Of a stretch of DNA of 64,000 bases, positions 7,846 to 16,326 are shown piece after piece. The notes below the pieces were generated by a model, which had not been told where the DNA came from, did no database searches, and was given only the letters and a program-made list of their open reading frames with translations. This DNA is from JAJDAN01 sp046583095 (GTDB lineage: Bacteria > Myxococcota_A > UBA9160 > UBA4427): the NCBI GenBank assembly GCA_046583095.1, contig JAYGDB010000143.1, positions 1 to 64,000 on the forward strand, read 5' to 3'. Both the position numbers and the translations under genes were made by a program. Position 1 is the stretch's first letter; every line of letters starts with the position of its first letter.

Positions 7846-9201
7846 ATGGCACGTCTCCGGTTTCCCGAGGGCTTCCACTGGGGAGCCGCCACGGCCTCGT
7901 ACCAGATCGAAGGGGCCTGGAACGAAGACGGCAAGGGCGAGTCCATCTGGGACCGCTTCAGCCACACCGAGGGCCGCGTTCGCAACGGCGACACCGGGGA
8001 TGTCGCGTGCGACTCGTATCACCGCTTCCCCGAAGACGTCGCACTACTCGAGGAGATGAACCTCACCAGCTACCGGTTCTCGATCTCGTGGCCCCGGATC
8101 CAACCCGACGGGCGCGGCACAACGAATGCCAAGGGCCTCGACTACTACCGACAGCTGGTGGACGCGCTGCTCGCGGCCGGGATCCGCCCCTTCCCGACGC
8201 TGTATCACTGGGATCTGCCGCAGCCACTGGAAGACGCGGGCGGCTGGACATCCCGAGACACCGCTGGCCGCTTCGCGGATTACGCCGAGATCGTCACTCG
8301 CGCGCTCGGCGACCGGGTGTCCGACTGGATGATTTTCAACGAACCGAGCATCTTCCTGGCGATGGGCTACCTGGCGGGCATTCACGCGCCCGGGCGGCGC
8401 GGGCTGGACACCTGGCTCCCCGCGAGCCACATCGTGAATCTGGCCCAGGGACAAGCCTTCCAGGCCATGCGGGCCAGCGCCGGAGACGCCCGGATCGGGA
8501 CGGCCCTCGCACTCGCCCCGTGCGAGCCAATGCGCGACACCGACGCCGACCGCGACGCCGCCGAGCGCTGGCACCAACTCACGAACACCTGGTGGCTCGA
8601 TCCGGCGCTCGGGCGGGGCTACCCGGCCGTCCACCCGGACGGCCTGCCGGTGCGCGCCATGGGGGTCCTTCCGGGAGATCTCGCGCTCTGCCAAGCACCG
8701 CTCGACTTCATCGGCGTGAACCTCTACATGCGGTGCGGCGTCCAAGCCTGCGAGGGCGGGCCGTTCGGTATCGATGCCTTGTCGACTGCCCCAATGGGTC
8801 TCGACCAGGGACCGCGCACCCACTGCAACTGGGAGGTCTGGCCCGACGCCCTCTACGACATGCTGATGCGTCTCACACGAGATTACGACGAACCCGAACT
8901 CGAAATCACGGAGAACGGCTGCTCGTATCCCGATGGACCTGACGAGAACGGCGTGATCCACGACGACCGGCGGATCGAGTTCTACCAGGGCTACCTCGGG
9001 GCGGTCGCGCGGGCGATCGCTGACGGCGCCCGCGTGTCGGGCTATCACGCCTGGAGCCTGCTCGACAACTTCGAGTGGGCGGAGGGTTACGGCGAGCGAT
9101 TCGGACTCGCCTGGGTGGACTTCGAAACCGGCGAGCGGACGCTCAAGGAATCCGGCCGCTTCTTCGCCGAAGTCGCCTCAGCGAACGGGTTCGAGAGCTG
9201 A
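7846..9201 (+). CDS. Family GH1 beta-glucosidase
   Basis: A cytosolic retaining glycosidase that splits beta-glucosides or related beta-linked sugars. It opens with FPEGFHWGAATASYQIEGAW, the GH1 signature. It has the acid/base Glu in MIFNEPSIF (near residue 167) and the nucleophile Glu in LEITENGCSYP (near residue 353), plus the sugar-binding WSLLDNFEWAEGY segment. 451 residues, full length for GH1, with no signal peptide. It is followed after 5 nt by a sulfotransferase gene, suggesting co-transcription. Substrate choice cannot be read from sequence. Confidence 0.95.
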   Translation: MARLRFPEGFHWGAATASYQIEGAWNEDGKGESIWDRFSHTEGRVRNGDTGDVACDSYHRFPEDVALLEEMNLTSYRFSISWPRIQPDGRGTTNAKGLDYYRQLVDALLAAGIRPFPTLYHWDLPQPLEDAGGWTSRDTAGRFADYAEIVTRALGDRVSDWMIFNEPSIFLAMGYLAGIHAPGRRGLDTWLPASHIVNLAQGQAFQAMRASAGDARIGTALALAPCEPMRDTDADRDAAERWHQLTNTWWLDPALGRGYPAVHPDGLPVRAMGVLPGDLALCQAPLDFIGVNLYMRCGVQACEGGPFGIDALSTAPMGLDQGPRTHCNWEVWPDALYDMLMRLTRDYDEPELEITENGCSYPDGPDENGVIHDDRRIEFYQGYLGAVARAIADGARVSGYHAWSLLDNFEWAEGYGERFGLAWVDFETGERTLKESGRFFAEVASANGFES

Positions 9202-9206
9202 CGAGA

Positions 9207-10226
9207 GTGACCGCGATTGAAGACAAGCTGCTGTTCCTGATCGGTCCACCGCGCTCGGGCTCGACCTTGCTGACGCGTATGCTCGGCAGCCACAGCGCCA
9301 TCCATGCGCCCGACGAACCGCATCTCCTCACGCCCCTGGCCCACCTCGGCTACTACGCAAAGGTCGATACCGCCCCCTACGACCCGATCATCACCCGGCT
9401 CGCCATGCAGGAGCTCGTGAACGCATTGCCGGCGGGTGAGGACGACTACCTCGCCGCCATGCGCTCTCTGACCGACTCGCTCTACGAGCGCCTTCTCACC
9501 CCGAGCGGCCGCAGCATGCTGCTCGACAAGACGCCCGCTTACGCGCTGATCCTCGACTTCGCGGCGAAGCTCTATCCGAACGCACGCTACATCGTGCTGA
9601 CCCGTCACCCGATGGCCGTCTGGTCTTCCTTCGTCGAATCGTTCTTCGACGGCGATCACGAGTCGGCTCACCGCCATCAGCCCCTGCTGGAGCGGTACGT
9701 CCCGGCGATCGCCCGCTTCCTTCGCGAGCGCCCGGCTCCCGTCCACCATGTCCACTACGAAGAACTGGTCCAGAGCCCCGAGGCCGAAGTGGAGAAGATC
9801 TGCAGCTTCGCGGGGCTTCCCTTCGAGCCCGACATGATCGACTACGGGAAGCAGGGCAGCGCGCAGGAGTCGGCCCGCGGCCTCGGCGACCCGATGGCCG
9901 TGTCGAGACACAGCCGCCCCACTACGGGGTCCCTCTCGAAATGGGGCCAGCAGCTGACGGGCAAAGCCGAGATGGTCAGCCAGTGCCAGCACATCCTGGC
10001 CAACCTCCTCGACGAAGACCTCGAAAGCTGGGGCTACGAGCGACGGGCCATCGCAGCCGAACTGGACGCGATCGACCTCGGGGAAGCCCGGCAGAAGAAG
10101 CCCTCCCTGACCCGCTACAGCCTCGAGCGCAAGGTCGCCACACGATTGCGGAAGAACATCCACCACAACGCCCTCGGACGGCTCGTGCGCAAGCTCCGCT
10201 CGGCGTGTGACGTCCTGCTCAGGTGA
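9207..10226 (+). CDS. PAPS-dependent sulfotransferase
   Basis: A 339-residue sulfotransferase-family protein. The 5'-phosphosulfate-binding loop is LIGPPRSGSTLLTRMLGSH near residue 10, the 3'-phosphate-binding Arg/Ser are in YIVLTRHPMAVWSS, and the middle has DKTPAYALIL. The N-terminal fold resembles the Sulfotransfer_3 group, which acts on lipids, sugars or peptides. The start is GTG 9207, directly after the glucosidase stop; GAGAGCTGACGAGA upstream can serve as ribosome-binding site. It ends 33 nt before the PqqA-like peptide gene, so that peptide's tyrosine is a conceivable but unproven substrate. Confidence 0.85.
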   Translation: MTAIEDKLLFLIGPPRSGSTLLTRMLGSHSAIHAPDEPHLLTPLAHLGYYAKVDTAPYDPIITRLAMQELVNALPAGEDDYLAAMRSLTDSLYERLLTPSGRSMLLDKTPAYALILDFAAKLYPNARYIVLTRHPMAVWSSFVESFFDGDHESAHRHQPLLERYVPAIARFLRERPAPVHHVHYEELVQSPEAEVEKICSFAGLPFEPDMIDYGKQGSAQESARGLGDPMAVSRHSRPTTGSLSKWGQQLTGKAEMVSQCQHILANLLDEDLESWGYERRAIAAELDAIDLGEARQKKPSLTRYSLERKVATRLRKNIHHNALGRLVRKLRSACDVLLR

Positions 10227-10245
10227 TCCGGGACGCGCGACCTGC

Positions 10246-10251
10246 TATATC
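10246..10251 (+). promoter_or_regulatory. -10-like element before the PqqA-like gene
   Basis: TATATC lies 8 nt before the ATG at 10260; no -35 element or Shine-Dalgarno is seen. If used, the peptide gene has its own near-leaderless transcript instead of depending on the upstream sulfotransferase. Confidence 0.4.
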
Positions 10252-10259
10252 TCTGCACC

Positions 10260-10391
10260 ATGAATGAGAGCCTCCTCGGCCCTGAACTCGCGTCAGAGGA
10301 CACCTACGAGCCGCCGACGGTCGAGGTCATCTCCCTCGATTGCGAAATCTCTTCGTATGCGCCGGACGAGGGTGACACTCCCCTCTTCTGA
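10260..10391 (+). CDS. PqqA-like RiPP precursor peptide (orphan)
   Basis: A 43-residue peptide. Its second half, PPTVEVISLDCEISSYAPDE (residues 18-37), follows the pattern of PqqA, whose core has the same Pro-x-Val spacing and a Glu-x3-Tyr pair. Here the pair is Glu29 and Tyr33. In true PqqA these two side chains are cross-linked by the radical-SAM enzyme PqqE to build pyrroloquinoline quinone. The N-terminal 17 residues are an acidic extension that classical PqqA (22-24 residues) lacks, and the tail GDTPLF is also extra. No pqqB, C, D or E gene lies in the window. It sits between a sulfotransferase and a DUF502 gene. The reading frame and start are clear; the function is inferred from the motif only. 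Confidence 0.6.
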   Translation: MNESLLGPELASEDTYEPPTVEVISLDCEISSYAPDEGDTPLF

Positions 10392-10415
10392 GCGACGCCC
10401 CCGGTCGTCGAGGCA

Positions 10416-11108
10416 ATGCTAAGACGACTCTGGAAGAGCCTGCTTCGCGTCACACGTCTCTACTTCGTGGCTGGGCTGCTGGCCTTCGCGCCGATCGGCA
10501 TCACGTTCTGGGCCATCGCCTGGATCATCACACGCCTCGACAACCTGCTGCTCCCGCAGGTCATCCAGTGGATCTCGCCGGGACTCGACCAACCTCCTGA
10601 TCTTCCGCCCCTGGTTGGCGCCCTCTTCACCTTTGGGGTGATCCTGCTGTCGGGTGTGATCGTCCGGCACTTCTTCGGCCAGGAGTTGGTGCGTATCTGG
10701 GAGCGGATCCTCTCCCGGGTGCCGGTGGCGCGCACGATCTACGGCGGCATCAAGCAACTCTTCGAAGCGGCCATGCAATCCGGGACGACCAGTTACAACC
10801 GGGTGGTCCTGATCGAATATCCGAGGCGGGAGGTCTGGGTGTTGGCCTTCACCACCGGGGCCTCGCGCGGACCCGTCGCGGCGGCCCTGCCCGATCAGGC
10901 GCTGATCAACTGCTTCGTGCCCACGACGCCGAATCCGACCTCCGGCTTCTATCTCGTGATCCCCGAAGAGGACGTCATCGATGTCGACCTCAGCGTAGAG
11001 GACGCCTTCAAGGTGATCATGTCGGCGGGCCTGGTGACTCCGGGCGCCGAGATCCCGGCCGAGGCCGTCGGGCTCGAGGGCCCGAAGCCCGAGCCGAGTC
11101 GGAGTTAG
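10416..11108 (+). CDS. DUF502 family membrane protein
   Basis: A 230-residue member of the DUF502 family, whose function in bacteria is not established. Two transmembrane segments are visible: LYFVAGLLAFAPIGITFWAI (about residues 15-35) and LVGALFTFGVILLSGVIV (about 65-85). The family core follows, including RVPVARTIYGGIKQLFEA and the FVPTTPNPTSGFYLVIPEEDV stretch. The proline- and glutamate-rich tail is likely disordered. Start ATG 10416 is 24 nt after the peptide gene. Confidence 0.88.
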   Translation: MLRRLWKSLLRVTRLYFVAGLLAFAPIGITFWAIAWIITRLDNLLLPQVIQWISPGLDQPPDLPPLVGALFTFGVILLSGVIVRHFFGQELVRIWERILSRVPVARTIYGGIKQLFEAAMQSGTTSYNRVVLIEYPRREVWVLAFTTGASRGPVAAALPDQALINCFVPTTPNPTSGFYLVIPEEDVIDVDLSVEDAFKVIMSAGLVTPGAEIPAEAVGLEGPKPEPSRS

Positions 11109-11145
11109 CCCGGCGCGCTGCAGGCCATCGAGAAGACCGACGAGG

Positions 11146-12720
11146 TCAGCGACTAGAAGCCCGAACCGGAGACCCACTCCGCAGCGCTTCCAGGAAGACC
11201 CGGGCCACGTCGGCCGGCGGCCTGCCCCGCTCGTCCACTTCGTGGTTCATGGCCTGCATCTCCGCCTCGTCGATGCGCCTGCCCAACTTCGTGACGGCAG
11301 CGACGACCTCGGGCCGTTCCGTTGCGAGCCCTGGCCTCGCGAGCACGATCGCGTCATAGGGCGGGATGACGCCCCGATCGTCGGCGACGAGCCGCAGAGA
11401 ATACGCGGCGATGCGCCCGTCGGTCGAGTAGGCGCTGATGACGTCCACCTCCCCGGCCTCGACGGCCTGGTACATCAGCCCGGCATCCATCGAGCGCGCT
11501 TTCCGAAAGGCGAGGCTGTAGGCCGCCTCGAGAGCCTTCCACTCCGCACGGACGAAGAACTCGTAGTCGCCCCCGATCTCCAGGTTCGGCGAAACACGCG
11601 CCAGCTCGGTGATCGTGCTGACCCCGAGGTCCCGTGCCTGAGCCTCACGCATCGCGAGCGCGTAGGTGTTCTCGAAGCCGAGGGAAGCGACGAGCAGGAT
11701 GCCGTGCTCGTCACGCAGGTAGTCGCGTACGCCCTCGAGCACCTCCCGCCGCGTGTCGGGCAGCCGCGTGCGTTTCATGATGGTCGCCCAGATCGTGCCC
11801 GAGTAGTCGACATAGAGGTCGATCTCGCCGGTTCGCAACGCGTCGAACGCGACCGTGGAACCCAGCGACTGGACGGCGCGTGTGTCGAGGCTCGTCTCGG
11901 CGGTGATCTGCTGTGCCAGGATCTCGGACAGGATGTACTGCTCGGTGAAGGTCTTGGCACCAATCGTGACGGAGCGTCCCTCCGTTCCGACCGCCGAAGC
12001 CACGAAGGCCCCACCCGCGTACACGCACAGCAACCCGAGCAGCGAGAGAGCCGCCACGACCTTCGCGCGAGACCGCCCCAGGAGTCCGTTCTCGAGCAGG
12101 CGAACCAGACTGTCGAGACCGATCGCGAGAACTGCCGCGGCGACGCTGCCCACCATCACCGCGGTGAAGTTCCGGGTCTGCAGGCCGCTGAAGATGTAGT
12201 TGCCGAGGCTCGTCGCGCCGACCGGGGTCGCGAGCGTGGCGGTCCCCACCACCCAGACCGTCGCGGTGCGGACACCCGCGACGATCACCGGGAGTGCAAG
12301 CGGCAATTCGACCCGCACGAGGCGCTGCCGATCGGTCATCCCGACGCCGCGCGCGGCCTCGACGAGCGCGGCATCCACACCGCCGATACCCGCCACCGTA
12401 TTGCGCAGGATCGGGAGCACGCTGTAGAGGGTGAGCGCAACGACGGCGGGCAGGAAGCCGATGCTGCGAAGCTCGAGGCCGAGCCCTGAAACCAGTACCC
12501 CAACACCGGCGAGCAGCGGAACCATCAACGCCAGCAGGGCCAGGCTCGGAATCGTCTGCAGCACACTTGCCAGCCCGAGAACGACAGGCTCGAAGCGAGG
12601 GCTGCGGCTCACCCAAACCCCGAGCGGGATGCTGAACGAGACACCCAGGACCAAGGCAGCCAACGACAGCTGAAGGTGCGCGGTGCCGTAGCCCGGAAGC
12701 AGCGCCAGCTGCTCAGCCAT
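11146..12720 (-). CDS. ABC importer permease fused to its substrate-binding domain (OpuBC/EgtU type)
   Basis: A 524-residue fusion. Residues 1-about 220 form an ABC permease with several membrane spans and the loop EAARGVGMTDRQRLVRVELPLALPVIVAG that contacts the ATPase. After a further membrane span (VVAALSLLGLLCVYAGGAFV) residues about 255-520 form a periplasmic binding domain starting VTIGAKTFTEQYILSEILAQ, the hallmark of the glycine-betaine/choline (OpuAC-like) family. The ATG overlaps the ATPase gene's stop by 8 nt. Such fusions import choline or carnitine, but the recently defined EgtU ergothioneine importers have the same architecture, so substrate is open. Confidence 0.92.
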   Translation of the reverse strand: MAEQLALLPGYGTAHLQLSLAALVLGVSFSIPLGVWVSRSPRFEPVVLGLASVLQTIPSLALLALMVPLLAGVGVLVSGLGLELRSIGFLPAVVALTLYSVLPILRNTVAGIGGVDAALVEAARGVGMTDRQRLVRVELPLALPVIVAGVRTATVWVVGTATLATPVGATSLGNYIFSGLQTRNFTAVMVGSVAAAVLAIGLDSLVRLLENGLLGRSRAKVVAALSLLGLLCVYAGGAFVASAVGTEGRSVTIGAKTFTEQYILSEILAQQITAETSLDTRAVQSLGSTVAFDALRTGEIDLYVDYSGTIWATIMKRTRLPDTRREVLEGVRDYLRDEHGILLVASLGFENTYALAMREAQARDLGVSTITELARVSPNLEIGGDYEFFVRAEWKALEAAYSLAFRKARSMDAGLMYQAVEAGEVDVISAYSTDGRIAAYSLRLVADDRGVIPPYDAIVLARPGLATERPEVVAAVTKLGRRIDEAEMQAMNHEVDERGRPPADVARVFLEALRSGSPVRASSR

Positions 12721-13480
12721 CTCCGGCCTCCAGCAGCTCATCGACGACGCGTGCTTGCCGGCGCGGAGTTGCCATCAGCTCGGCGACACCGGCATCCCCG
12801 GGATGTGCCAGCAACTGGGCCGGCGTCCCGACCTGCACCAGGGCGCCGTCCCGCAGCACGGCAATCCGATCTCCGAGCAGCAACGCTTCGACCATGTCGT
12901 GGGTGACAAAGACGACCGTCAAGGCGAGGTCGCGGCGAATCTGCTGCAGCGATTGCTGCAGGTGGTCCCGGGTGAGCGGATCCAGTGCGCCGAAGGGCTC
13001 ATCGAGAAGCAGGACCTCGGGCTCCGCCGCAAGTGCTCTAGCGATTCCAACGCGCTGCTGTTCACCGCCACTCAACTCGAGAGGCGCGCGATCCCGAAAC
13101 ACCGCCGGCTCGAGCTGTACCATCTCGAGCAAGTCGTCGACCCGACCGCGAATGCGGCTGGCTTCCCAGCCGAGCAGGCTCGGCGTCACCGCGACGTTCT
13201 CGGCGACGGTCATGTGCGGAAACAGACCGACCTGCTGGAACCCGTAGCCGATGCGCCGGCGCAGCGCGGGCCCCGAGAGACTGCGCGTGTCCTCGCCGGC
13301 GATCCGCACGCTGCCCGAAGTCGGCTCGATTAGCCGGTTCACCATTTTCAGCGTCGTGGTCTTGCCGCACCCCGAGCTGCCGAGCAGCACCAACAACTCG
13401 TTCTCGCCCACCTCGAGGTTCAGGCGATCCACCACATTGCGAGCGCCGTAGGCCTTGGTGAGATCGCGAAGCTCGATCAC
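12713..13480 (-). CDS. ABC transporter ATPase (osmoprotectant/ergothioneine type)
   Basis: The motor subunit of the importer encoded next to it. Walker A is GSSGCGKTTTLK, Q-loop FQQVGLFPHMT, signature LSGGEQQRVGIARAL, Walker B EVLLLDEPFGALD, and the switch His lies in VFVTHDM. 255 residues; it lacks the C-terminal CBS pair found in osmosensing OpuA/ProV ATPases, which argues against direct ionic-strength gating. I take the GTG at 13480, which overlaps the chaC stop as GTGA with GGAG upstream. A GTG at 13498 is possible but lies inside chaC. Confidence 0.94.
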   Translation of the reverse strand: MIELRDLTKAYGARNVVDRLNLEVGENELLVLLGSSGCGKTTTLKMVNRLIEPTSGSVRIAGEDTRSLSGPALRRRIGYGFQQVGLFPHMTVAENVAVTPSLLGWEASRIRGRVDDLLEMVQLEPAVFRDRAPLELSGGEQQRVGIARALAAEPEVLLLDEPFGALDPLTRDHLQQSLQQIRRDLALTVVFVTHDMVEALLLGDRIAVLRDGALVQVGTPAQLLAHPGDAGVAELMATPRRQARVVDELLEAGDG

Positions 13481-14031
13481 CTGGCGGTCTCCAGGCACTC
13501 GGCCAGTGCAAGCACCTCTTCGGTATCGGGGTCGAGATCCGGACAGATCTGCGTCAAGGACTCCGCCAGGCGCAGGACGTACTCGAGGTTGTTGCCGCTC
13601 GGTCCGGACGAGGCCAGCACCTGGCTCGCGATCGCCTCGAGGGACGCCGGGCCGAGATAATTCGGATTGGTCGGTGCCGCGAGATACAGGAGCCCGCTGC
13701 AGCTCGAAGGCGTGCCCGGGTCAGCGAAGTGCAACTGCACCTCGACGCGCTCGTAGCCGCCCTTTTCGCGCTGGTCGAGCCCTGCCAAGACATCGTCGAC
13801 ATCAGGCGCTTCGAGCTGGTACGCCATGCCCCAGCATCGCTCGGCTCCTGTGTCGCGCACAAGTGTTACGACGCGCCCCGGAGCGCCGGGAATGCCGCGG
13901 TGATCCGTCGAGCCCTGCCAGAAGCGTCGGCGAAACCCGCCCACCCAGGCCGGCCGCCGGGAGCGGTGGGGAAACCCTGGGCGCCACACCAGCGATCCGT
14001 AGCCGAAGACCCAGAGTCCGTGGGAGGTCAT
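13477..14031 (-). CDS. ChaC-type gamma-glutamylcyclotransferase
   Basis: ChaC enzymes break glutathione into 5-oxoproline and Cys-Gly in the cytosol. The 184-residue sequence begins LWVFGYGSLVWRPGFP, the glycine-rich substrate loop, and carries the LDQREKGGYERVEV segment with the catalytic Glu. The start ATG overlaps the greB stop by 4 nt (ATGA), and its own stop overlaps the ABC ATPase start, so it is translationally coupled on both sides. Its place beside a possible thiol (ergothioneine) importer is suggestive but not proof of a shared role. Confidence 0.92.
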   Translation of the reverse strand: MTSHGLWVFGYGSLVWRPGFPHRSRRPAWVGGFRRRFWQGSTDHRGIPGAPGRVVTLVRDTGAERCWGMAYQLEAPDVDDVLAGLDQREKGGYERVEVQLHFADPGTPSSCSGLLYLAAPTNPNYLGPASLEAIASQVLASSGPSGNNLEYVLRLAESLTQICPDLDPDTEEVLALAECLETAR

Positions 14032-14507
14032 GGCTCGTAGCGGATCTTCACGAGGGTGAATGTCGCGGGGCCCTTCGGGCGCTCAACCGTCACCTCGTCA
14101 TCGACCTCCCTGCCGAGCAACGCGCGTCCGAGGGGGGAATCCATGCTGATCCAGCCCCGCGCAGCATCGAACTCGTCCGGGCCCACCACGCGATAGCTGT
14201 GGTTCTCACCGGCTTCATCCTCGAGGGTGACCCAGGCTCCGAAGTACACCTTCCCGTCGTCATCGCGAGCCCGCTCTACGACGATGAGATCGTCCGTGCG
14301 CTTTTGCAGGAAGCGAACGCGGCTGTCGATTTCGCGCAGCCGCTTCTTGCCGTAGATATAGTCGGCGTTCTCACTGCGATCACCCAGGGCAGCCGCCGTC
14401 GAGACCGCCTCGGTCACCTTCGGACGCTCGACCCGCCACAACTGATCGAGTTCTTCCTGCAGCTTCCGAAAGCCGTGCGGCGTGATGTAGTTGGACTTTT
14501 CAGCCAT
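14028..14507 (-). CDS. greB: Transcription elongation factor GreB
   Basis: GreB rescues arrested RNA polymerase by stimulating transcript cleavage through the secondary channel. The N-terminal coiled coil carries the tip ALGDRSENADYIYGKKRLREID with the catalytic acidic residues, and the C-terminal FKBP-like domain includes ISMDSPLGRALLGREVDDEV. The YITPHGFRKLQEELDQLWRVERP start favours GreB over GreA. 159 residues, normal length. It lies 4 nt after the aldehyde dehydrogenase stop in a five-gene leftward operon. Confidence 0.94.
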   Translation of the reverse strand: MAEKSNYITPHGFRKLQEELDQLWRVERPKVTEAVSTAAALGDRSENADYIYGKKRLREIDSRVRFLQKRTDDLIVVERARDDDGKVYFGAWVTLEDEAGENHSYRVVGPDEFDAARGWISMDSPLGRALLGREVDDEVTVERPKGPATFTLVKIRYEP

Positions 14508-14511
14508 AGAC

Positions 14512-15942
14512 TCAGGTGGGCGTGCGGATCACGAGTAGTCGCACCTCGCTCATGTCTTCCATCGCGAAGCGGATCCCTTCCCGGCCCAGGCCGCTCTCCT
14601 TCACGCCGCCGTACGGCATGTGATCCACCCGCCACGAGGGCACGTCCCCGATCACGACCCCACCGACGTCCAGCACGTCCCACGCGCGTTGCATCTTGTA
14701 GAGGTCGCGCGTGAAGATGCCCGCCTGCAGGCCGAACACCGAATCGTTCACCCGCTCCAACGCCTCGTCGAAGGACGAGAAGCGCGACAGAACGGCGACC
14801 GGGCCGAAGGCTTCGTCGCAAACGACGGACTCGCTCGACGGAACGTCCTCGAGCAGGGTCGCCTCGAGCATCGTGCCTTCCCGCTTGCCCCCACACAGGA
14901 GCTTTCCACCGTTCGCGATGGCCGACTCAACCCAGCCGTGCAAACGCTCGGCCTCGTCCAGAGAGATCATCGGGCCGATGAAGGTCTCCTCGTCGCGGGG
15001 GTCGCCCATCTTCAGGTCCCTCGTCTTCGCGACGAGCTTTTCTCGCAGCGCCTCGTAGACCGTCTCGTGGGCGATGATCCGCTGCACGCCGATACAGCTC
15101 TGCCCACTCTGGTAGAACGCCCCGAAGACGATCCGCTCGACGGCATCGTCGAGATCGGCGTCTTCGTCGACGACCACCGCGGCATTCCCACCCAATTCCA
15201 GCACAACGGGCTTCTTTCCGGCCCGAGCCTTCAGGCTCCAGCCCACCTCAGGGGACCCTGTGAACGACAGCAACTTCAGCCGGTCGTCTTCGGTGAAGAG
15301 CCGAGCGCCGTCACGCCGGCACGGCAGCACCGAGAATGCGCCCTCGGGCAGATCGGTCTCCGCCAGCACCTCGCCGATCATCAGGGCGCCGATCGGCGTC
15401 ATGCTGGCGGGCTTCAAGACGAAGGGGCAACCGATCGCAAGAGCGGGCGCCACTTTGTGGGCCGCCAGGTTCAGTGGAAAATTGAACGGCGCGATAAACG
15501 AGCACGGACCGATCGGCACACGCTTCCACATCCCCGAGTAGCCGCGAGCACGCGGGCTGATGTCGAGCGGCATCACCTCGCCGGTAATTCGCACAGATTC
15601 CTCGGCCGCAACACGGAACGTGTCGATCAGCCGACCGACCTCGCCCCGGCTATCACGGATCGGCTTCCCGGCCTCGATGCAGAGCGCATCGGCCAGCTCA
15701 TCGGCTCGTTCGGTGAAGCGATCCACGCAGTGCATCAGCACGGACTGACGCTCGTAGGCGGCCAACCGGGCCATCGGCTCGGTCGCACGGACGGCGGCGG
15801 CAATCGCGCGGTCGATGGCATCCTCGTCTGCGAGTGCGACCCGCGTCGCCACGTCTCCGCTGTACTTGTCCACGACCTCGAGATCCTGGTTCGGCGCCTC
15901 GGGCCGGTTCGCCAGGTAGTAGGGATACGAATCTCGCAGCAT
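14512..15942 (-). CDS. NAD(P)-dependent aldehyde dehydrogenase
   Basis: A 476-residue aldehyde dehydrogenase superfamily enzyme. It shows FIAPFNFPLNLAAHK (with the catalytic Asn), FTGSPEVGWSLK, the general-base Glu in VLELGGNAAVVV and the nucleophile Cys in YQSGQSCIGVQRI; the C-terminal MPYGGVKESGLGREG is also standard. Similarity is closest in pattern to non-phosphorylating glyceraldehyde-3-phosphate or lactaldehyde-type dehydrogenases. Start ATG 15942 has GAGGAAGG just upstream; the frame extends further but without homology. First gene of the operon with greB, chaC and the ABC importer. Confidence 0.93.
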   Translation of the reverse strand: MLRDSYPYYLANRPEAPNQDLEVVDKYSGDVATRVALADEDAIDRAIAAAVRATEPMARLAAYERQSVLMHCVDRFTERADELADALCIEAGKPIRDSRGEVGRLIDTFRVAAEESVRITGEVMPLDISPRARGYSGMWKRVPIGPCSFIAPFNFPLNLAAHKVAPALAIGCPFVLKPASMTPIGALMIGEVLAETDLPEGAFSVLPCRRDGARLFTEDDRLKLLSFTGSPEVGWSLKARAGKKPVVLELGGNAAVVVDEDADLDDAVERIVFGAFYQSGQSCIGVQRIIAHETVYEALREKLVAKTRDLKMGDPRDEETFIGPMISLDEAERLHGWVESAIANGGKLLCGGKREGTMLEATLLEDVPSSESVVCDEAFGPVAVLSRFSSFDEALERVNDSVFGLQAGIFTRDLYKMQRAWDVLDVGGVVIGDVPSWRVDHMPYGGVKESGLGREGIRFAMEDMSEVRLLVIRTPT

Positions 15943-16009
15943 GGACCTTCCTCGATCGGGCACGGCGCGTCCCTCCTCGACCAATCCTAGCCGCACCGGA
16001 GGCCGCTGC

Positions 16010-16015
16010 TATGCT
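16010..16015 (+). promoter_or_regulatory. -10-like TATGCT before the 16022 gene
   Basis: TATGCT sits 6 nt before the GTG start at 16022, with no Shine-Dalgarno in the short gap, the same arrangement as at 7831 and 37160. Confidence 0.45.
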
Positions 16016-16021
16016 CGGGGC

Positions 16022-16324
16022 GTGTCGGATGACTCGAAACGATCCACCGACGAGTACGAAGACGAAGGCGACCACCCGGTCGAGACTCCCTTCGATCATC
16101 CGCTCTTCCTGCCCGTGATCCTCACCGGCTTGTGCCTGTATTTCTTCTACGACGGCTTCATCAACCAGGATCCAGAAATGCTCCAGCACCTCGCCTTCAA
16201 CCGCGGTGGCTGTGGGGTCCTGTTCTTGGCGGCGATGTGGTTCGGTTACAAGGCCTGGAAGGAGATGCGCGGAAACGCGTCCACCGACGCTCCCTCCTCG
16301 GACGACGATCGCCCGATCGGCTAG
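16022..16324 (+). CDS. Small two-helix membrane protein, unknown
   Basis: A 100-residue protein with an acidic N-terminus, then two likely membrane helices: HPLFLPVILTGLCLYFFYDG (about residues 26-45) and GGCGVLFLAAMWFGYKAW (about 61-79), and an acidic tail. I do not recognise a family. GTG 16022 is chosen because it lies just after the TATGCT element and the upstream in-frame sequence overlaps the divergent aldehyde dehydrogenase start. Transcribed divergently from that gene. Confidence 0.7.
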   Translation: MSDDSKRSTDEYEDEGDHPVETPFDHPLFLPVILTGLCLYFFYDGFINQDPEMLQHLAFNRGGCGVLFLAAMWFGYKAWKEMRGNASTDAPSSDDDRPIG

Positions 16325-16326
16325 CA

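Noticed and set aside
7149..8942. 597-codon plus-strand frame over queG and the glucosidase
   Set aside because: Arg-rich shadow; both real genes have catalytic motifs in other frames.
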